The translations under genes were made by a program, and so were the position numbers. Below the pieces are notes generated by a model. That model was not told where the DNA came from. It ran no database searches and saw only the letters and a program-made list of their open reading frames with translations. A stretch of DNA of 9,709 nt, taken from Leclercia sp. UBA7405 (lineage in GTDB: Bacteria > Pseudomonadota > Gammaproteobacteria > Enterobacterales > Enterobacteriaceae). Shown piece by piece: positions 7,144 through 9,709 of this stretch (the stretch's first letter is position 1; every line of letters starts with the position of its first letter). The DNA lies in the NCBI GenBank assembly GCA_002469605.1, contig DKMV01000080.1, positions 420 through 10,128 on the forward strand. Direction: 5' to 3'.

Positions 7144-7854
7144 TCAGGCGGTGTGCGGGCTTAACAGACGGCCCAGCACCGCCAGCAGCGTATCCAGAAT
7201 CAGGGCGAACAGCGCCGTGGCGGCCGCGCCGAGGATCAGCGTCGGGAAATCATTCAGATAGATCCCCGGGAAAATCAGCTCGCCGTAGCTGCTGGCACCA
7301 ATCAGGAACGCCAGCGGCGCGGTCCCCACGTTAATAGCGGTGGAGATACGAATACCTGACAGCATCACCGGCCAGGCATTCGGCAGTTCCACCTGACGCA
7401 GGCGTTGCCATTTGGTCATCCCGATGCCGTTCGCCGCTTCCAGCAGCGAGCCGGGCACCGAGCAGAGCCCGGCGTAGGTGTTACGCACAATCGGCAGCAG
7501 CGAGGCGAGGAACAGCGCAATAATCGCCGGGGTGTCGCCGATGCCGATTACCACCATCGCCAGCGCCAGTACCGCCAGCGGCGGCAGGGTATTGCCGACG
7601 TTGAAGATCTGCATAACATATTCAGCGATGCCGCGCGCCGCGGGGCGGCTCAGGGCAATCCCGCTAGGAATACCCACCAGCAGAGCAAAAAACATCGAGA
7701 CAAAGACCAGTTTTAAATGCTGTTGCCCGAGATAAATCAGGTCAACCTGGCGCGCTTTTATCGTCTCGAAGCCAATTCCCCAGGTGAGCAGGAGCAGCAC
7801 CACGGCGATGCCGGCGATAAATAAAAGAGCGCGATTAAGAAAGGATGCGTGCAT
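7144..7854 (-). CDS. osmY: OsmY, osmoprotectant ABC importer permease (first gene of osm operon)
   Basis: A 236-residue inner-membrane permease from the ATG at 7854. One long N-terminal membrane segment (about 8-26) precedes the transport domain; the EAA loop is at about 139-163 (EAANGIGMTKWQRLRQVELP). GGGAG lies 10 bases before this ATG. An upstream in-frame ATG at 7896 would add MGCYNACTTGRHTA, but it has no Shine-Dalgarno, the added residues are not permease-like, and an extended -10 promoter at 7882-7890 lies inside that stretch. This OsmY is the STM1494-type transporter subunit, not the unrelated periplasmic OsmY of E. coli. It pairs with OsmW; together with OsmX and OsmV it forms the OsmU importer. 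Confidence 0.93.
   Translation of the reverse strand: MHASFLNRALLFIAGIAVVLLLLTWGIGFETIKARQVDLIYLGQQHLKLVFVSMFFALLVGIPSGIALSRPAARGIAEYVMQIFNVGNTLPPLAVLALAMVVIGIGDTPAIIALFLASLLPIVRNTYAGLCSVPGSLLEAANGIGMTKWQRLRQVELPNAWPVMLSGIRISTAINVGTAPLAFLIGASSYGELIFPGIYLNDFPTLILGAAATALFALILDTLLAVLGRLLSPHTA
7477..7500. repeat. 24-bp exact repeat shared by osmW and osmY (copy in osmY)
   Basis: Second copy of the repeat at 5902-5925, in the same orientation and codon phase, 1575 bp away. Recombination between the copies would delete osmX and fuse the front of osmY in frame to the back of osmW. Confidence 0.9.
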
Positions 7855-7881
7855 TGCGGTGTGTCTCCCTGTTGTGCATGC

Positions 7882-7890
7882 GTTATAGCA
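7882..7890 (-). promoter_or_regulatory. Candidate extended -10 promoter of the osm operon
   Basis: On the minus strand TGCTATAAC combines the extended -10 TG with a -10 hexamer that matches five of six bases. The -35 region (ACAACA at 7910-7905, 17-bp spacer) matches only three bases, acceptable for an extended -10 promoter. Transcription would start near 7875 and give a leader of about 20 nt before osmY, supporting the start at 7854. Osmotic induction is known for Salmonella osmU; the sequence here does not show the mechanism. Confidence 0.45.
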
Positions 7891-7949
7891 ACCCATTGAT
7901 TGCCTGTTGTTATGCCATGTTCCGGCAGGGTCTTATGAGCTATAGCAAC
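7884..7949. repeat. Tandem TATAGCAAC copies, 57 bp apart
   Basis: TATAGCAAC occurs at 7884-7892 and again at 7941-7949. Read on the minus strand each is GTTGCTATA(A/G)C, that is, each holds a TGCTATA extended -10-like core. The pair could be two promoters of the osm operon or two contacts for one regulator. Confidence 0.5.
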
Positions 7950-8024
7950 GAAGCGGGAAAGCCACCAGTTGAGGCGTTAAATAGTTGCGCGTCGGGACGA
8001 ATGTGAATGAAGTGTTAAGCCTTA

Positions 8025-8064
8025 TCGGATAACGGCTGGCACAGGGCAGTGCAGAATTATCCGA
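8025..8064. repeat. Stem-loop between osmY and dmsD
   Basis: TCGGATAA (8025-8032) pairs perfectly with TTATCCGA (8057-8064). Inside, CTG-G-CAC (8036-8042) pairs with GTGCAG (8049-8054) with one bulged G, around an AGGGCA loop. The left arm itself is part of a smaller palindrome TTATCGGATAA (8022-8032), so the same bases can form two alternative structures. It does not match the REP, BIME or ERIC consensus as I know them. Confidence 0.5.
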
Positions 8065-8104
8065 AAGCCATTTTTATGAAGTGACGTTGTCACAATTGGG
8101 TGGG

Positions 8105-8143
8105 AGTGAATGCGCGTAAGCGGGCGGTTTACTTCACTTTTTT
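8105..8143 (+). terminator. Orphan plus-strand terminator-like hairpin
   Basis: AGTGAA (8105-8110) pairs with TTCACT (8133-8138) and GTAA (8116-8119) with TTAC (8129-8132), with a 5-nt bulge on the left side, followed by a run of six Ts at 8138-8143. It resembles a Rho-independent terminator for plus-strand transcription, yet no plus-strand gene lies in front of it for 5 kb. The stem is AT-rich with a bulge, so its strength is doubtful. Confidence 0.35.
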
Positions 8144-8165
8144 AGCCGGGAAGGAGAAGAGAATT

Positions 8166-8197
8166 GTTGCCGCCCAGGCGTCACCCGGCACGGCAAC
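8166..8197 (-). terminator. Hairpin after dmsD, possible operon terminator
   Basis: On the minus strand GTTGCCG and CGGCAAC form a 7-bp stem, with an inner CCGGG/CCTGG stem containing one G-U pair. It starts 10 bases after the dmsD stop. The following sequence AATTCTCTTCTCC is pyrimidine-rich but lacks a solid T run, so termination may be weak or Rho-assisted. Confidence 0.4.
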
Positions 8198-8206
8198 AGG
8201 AAGTAT

Positions 8207-8821
8207 TTAACGGTAGAGCGGTTTTTTCGCCACCGGGATAATTAACGCAGACTGCCAGGACGCCAGGGTGAGCTGCGCCAGCTGCGCCAGAGCAGCATAA
8301 AACGGATGTCCTGCCTCCTGAGCCAGCACCTCTAAAAAGCGTCCGCTCCAGGGCAGCAGATGCCAGGCCAGCAGCTGGTCGCGCGCCTCTTCACGCCCGG
8401 TTTCGGTCAGCCAGGCCGCCAGCAGAAGAAGGGTGCCGAAATGGTCTTCCGGCTCGTTCTGCTGTGCCTCAAGGGCAATAGCGTTGTCACGCATCCACTG
8501 GCGCAGGGCGAGGGTGGAGTCGCCAAACAGCACCGACTCCCGATCCAGCCAGACCGAGCCCCACGGCGGCGCGGGCAGTGCGTACGGACCGATAAACAGC
8601 CGCTGCCAGGCTTCGCGCAGCGGCTCATCGCTATGGGTACTTAAGGTATCAAGCACCGGGCGCAGTTGCGCCTGCGTCAGCGGCCAGTCGGCGGCCCACT
8701 CCGGGGTGCTGAAGGCGTCCACCAGCGGGGCCGCCTGCTCGCTCTGTGGCGAATAACAGAACAGTGCGCCCAATACCCGGGCGCTAAACGCGAAAGCGTC
8801 GCGTGATAAAACATCGCTCAT
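8207..8821 (-). CDS. dmsD: DmsD, Tat proofreading chaperone for DMSO reductase maturation
   Basis: A 204-residue all-helical cytoplasmic chaperone of the TorD/DmsD (NarJ-like) family, the same length as E. coli DmsD (YnfI). It binds the twin-arginine leader of the DmsA-type catalytic subunit until the molybdopterin cofactor is inserted, then hands it to the Tat translocase. Leader-binding residues I recall for E. coli DmsD are present: Trp72, Leu75, Phe76, Pro85-Pro86-Trp87, Trp91, Gly100, and Asp126-His127 in the EPEDHF motif. Position 80, Trp in E. coli, is Tyr here. The ATG at 8821 has AAGGA eight bases upstream. It is the last gene of the ynf/dms operon, 42 nt after ynfH, with a GC-rich hairpin in the gap that may lower its expression. 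Confidence 0.96.
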   Translation of the reverse strand: MSDVLSRDAFAFSARVLGALFCYSPQSEQAAPLVDAFSTPEWAADWPLTQAQLRPVLDTLSTHSDEPLREAWQRLFIGPYALPAPPWGSVWLDRESVLFGDSTLALRQWMRDNAIALEAQQNEPEDHFGTLLLLAAWLTETGREEARDQLLAWHLLPWSGRFLEVLAQEAGHPFYAALAQLAQLTLASWQSALIIPVAKKPLYR

Positions 8822-8840
8822 TAAAAAATTCCTTGCAAAA

Positions 8841-8859
8841 GCGCGGGGCGAGCCCGCGC
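8841..8859 (-). terminator. Intercistronic hairpin between ynfH and dmsD
   Basis: On the minus strand GCGCGGG and CCCGCGC form a perfect 7-bp GC stem with a CTCGC loop, followed by TTTT and then GCAAGGA, the dmsD Shine-Dalgarno. The stem begins four bases after the ynfH stop codon. The four Ts suggest partial termination or a processing/stability barrier, giving less dmsD than reductase mRNA. Confidence 0.6.
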
Positions 8860-8863
8860 CAGT

Positions 8864-9709
8864 TTATCCGGCGATGGCGACGCCAGTCGTCATGTGCAGC
8901 CCGTAGAAAAGGCCACGGCCAATACATTCGCCCAGCACCACCAGAATGAGGCCAGCCGCCAGACCCCAGCGTTTCGGCGGCTGGTGGCGAAGCAGCGGAC
9001 ATAGCCAGCAGCCCAGCCCCAGCGCAAGCAGTATGATACGCCAGACCTGCAGCGAACCATAATCAGGCAGCAGATCGCTTGCCCGCTGCACCGAGCTCTG
9101 GATGGTGGCGAGATCGGCGCTTTGCAGCACAATCACCGCTACCGTTGCCAGCAGCGCCAGCAGGCTAACCCCGACGGCGATGCGGCTGACCGTTACCTCG
9201 GACGCCGCCAGCAGCAGGGCGGCGAACAGCGGACCGCCGAGCAGCATCGTCAGGAAGAAGCTCAGGGTGGTATAGCCGTTGTACCAGGTGGGCACGGTGT
9301 CAATCTGGTAAACCCGGGTCATCATCCAGACGAAGACCACTCCGAGCACCATAGTGACGATGAGCCACAGGGCGCGCAGCCCGGCGGGCAGTTTGTTCAT
9401 TACCGCAAGCAGCCAGCCGATGCCGCCCACGGCGAAGAATAGCGCCCCGCTGGCAATCTCGTTGCTGAGCCCGGAGGCCCCGATGCGGTTAAGGGAGTTG
9501 AACGCCCGCAGGGGCGAGCCGAGGTGCAGTACGGAGGCGATAAAGCCAATCCCCATCACCAGCCAGATAAAAAACAGGCTGCGCACCATGCGCTGGCGGG
9601 CCTGGGGATCGTTTTCCCGCAACAGGCTTACCCCCATGACCAGCATGGCGCCCGCCACGCACTGGCCGAACACCGTAAATATGACCAGCGGCCATTCATG
9701 CCATCCGCT
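8864..9709 (-). CDS. ynfH: YnfH/DmsC, membrane anchor subunit of DMSO reductase (5' end cut by window)
   Basis: Visible are 281 codons plus stop, reading SGWHEWPLVIFTVFGQC at the window edge; E. coli YnfH is about 284 residues beginning MGNGWHEWPLVIF, so only about two codons are missing. A DmsC-family integral membrane protein with about eight membrane helices. It anchors the periplasm-facing catalytic and FeS subunits and takes electrons from menaquinol. HLGSPLRAFNSLNRIGAS is the conserved second-helix/loop motif; its histidine corresponds to the residue I recall as His65 of DmsC, needed for menaquinol oxidation. WMMTRVYQIDTVPTW and the C-terminal GRGLFYGLHMTTG are also kept. The ynfE/F/G-type subunits should precede it just beyond the edge, and dmsD follows. 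In E. coli the paralogous ynf operon is repressed by nitrate and induced by anaerobiosis; its promoter is not in this window. Confidence 0.93.
   Translation of the reverse strand, partial: SGWHEWPLVIFTVFGQCVAGAMLVMGVSLLRENDPQARQRMVRSLFFIWLVMGIGFIASVLHLGSPLRAFNSLNRIGASGLSNEIASGALFFAVGGIGWLLAVMNKLPAGLRALWLIVTMVLGVVFVWMMTRVYQIDTVPTWYNGYTTLSFFLTMLLGGPLFAALLLAASEVTVSRIAVGVSLLALLATVAVIVLQSADLATIQSSVQRASDLLPDYGSLQVWRIILLALGLGCWLCPLLRHQPPKRWGLAAGLILVVLGECIGRGLFYGLHMTTGVAIAG

Larger units (their letters stand above)
7855..8206. other. 352-nt gene-free region between osmY and dmsD
   Basis: I see no supportable coding sequence: the plus-strand ATGs stop within a few codons and the minus-strand frames are short. 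The stretch holds the candidate osm promoter (7882-7890), its partial duplicate (7941-7949), a 42-nt imperfect hairpin (8025-8064 plus its neighbouring palindrome), a GTGAC-GTT-GTCAC inverted repeat (8081-8093), a plus-strand terminator-like hairpin (8105-8143) and a hairpin after dmsD (8166-8197). A second weak minus-strand promoter could be TTCACA at 8007-8002 with TATTTA at 7983-7978 (18-bp spacer). Confidence 0.7.

Noticed and set aside
5902..7500. Duplicated mobile element or transposon ends
   Set aside because: The 24-bp repeats are direct, lie in matching coding positions of paralogous permeases, and have no transposase or target duplication around them.
7855..7896. Upstream ATG of osmY at 7896
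   Set aside because: No Shine-Dalgarno, non-permease residues, and an extended -10 promoter lies inside the added stretch. The ATG at 7854 has GGGAG upstream.
8038..8053. Sigma-54 promoter-like TGGCAC ... GTGCA on the plus strand
   Set aside because: The spacing between GG and GC is 11 rather than the strictly kept 10 bases, and no gene lies downstream on that strand.
8081..8095. CRP site
   Set aside because: The half-sites TGTGA and TCAC (minus strand) are separated by five bases rather than six, so it does not fit the CRP consensus spacing.

Overview
This window looks like chromosomal DNA from a member of the Enterobacteriaceae. Every gene is recognisable as an Escherichia/Salmonella-type gene, and the order ynfL, mlc, ynfK, clcB ... 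dmsD, ynfH is the one I know from the E. coli K-12 ynf region. Base composition is G+C-rich at third codon positions, more than I expect for E. coli or Salmonella. A four-gene osmU (osmVWXY) operon sits between clcB and dmsD, as in Salmonella. Together these suggest an Enterobacter/Leclercia/Klebsiella-like genus, but the sequence alone does not settle which one. I see no prophage, insertion sequence, CRISPR array, tRNA or rRNA.

Left part (1-3077, plus strand): ynfL encodes a LysR-type regulator. It is followed by mlc (dgsA), the ROK-family repressor of glucose-PTS genes. The mlc leader has a CRP-like site and an Mlc-like operator next to its ribosome binding site, which suggests autoregulation. 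ynfK encodes a dethiobiotin-synthetase paralogue. The 3' end of ynfK overlaps the 3' end of the convergent clcB by 48 bp.

Middle part (3030-7854, minus strand): clcB encodes a ClC-family chloride transporter. Next is a complete osmoprotectant ABC importer transcribed osmY-osmX-osmW-osmV: permease, periplasmic binding protein, second permease, and ATPase with CBS domains. The genes are tightly packed (21 nt, 9 nt, and a 1-nt TAATG overlap), and a strong intrinsic terminator follows osmV. A candidate extended -10 promoter lies just upstream of osmY.

Intergenic part (7855-8206): this is the only sizeable gene-free stretch. It holds the candidate osm promoter, several inverted repeats and two terminator-like hairpins, one of them facing the plus strand with no gene in front of it.

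Right part (8207-9709, minus strand): dmsD encodes the Tat/redox-enzyme maturation chaperone. Upstream of it is ynfH (DmsC-type membrane anchor of a DMSO reductase), which loses only about its first two codons at the window edge. A GC-rich hairpin with four Ts separates the two genes. The catalytic and iron-sulfur subunits should lie just beyond the window.

As a whole the region combines carbon regulation (mlc), osmotic adaptation (osmU), chloride transport (clcB) and anaerobic respiration (ynfH-dmsD). I found no previously undescribed multi-gene system. The points most worth a second look are regulatory: the structured 7855-8206 intergenic region, the dmsC-dmsD hairpin, and a perfect palindrome in the mlc promoter region.
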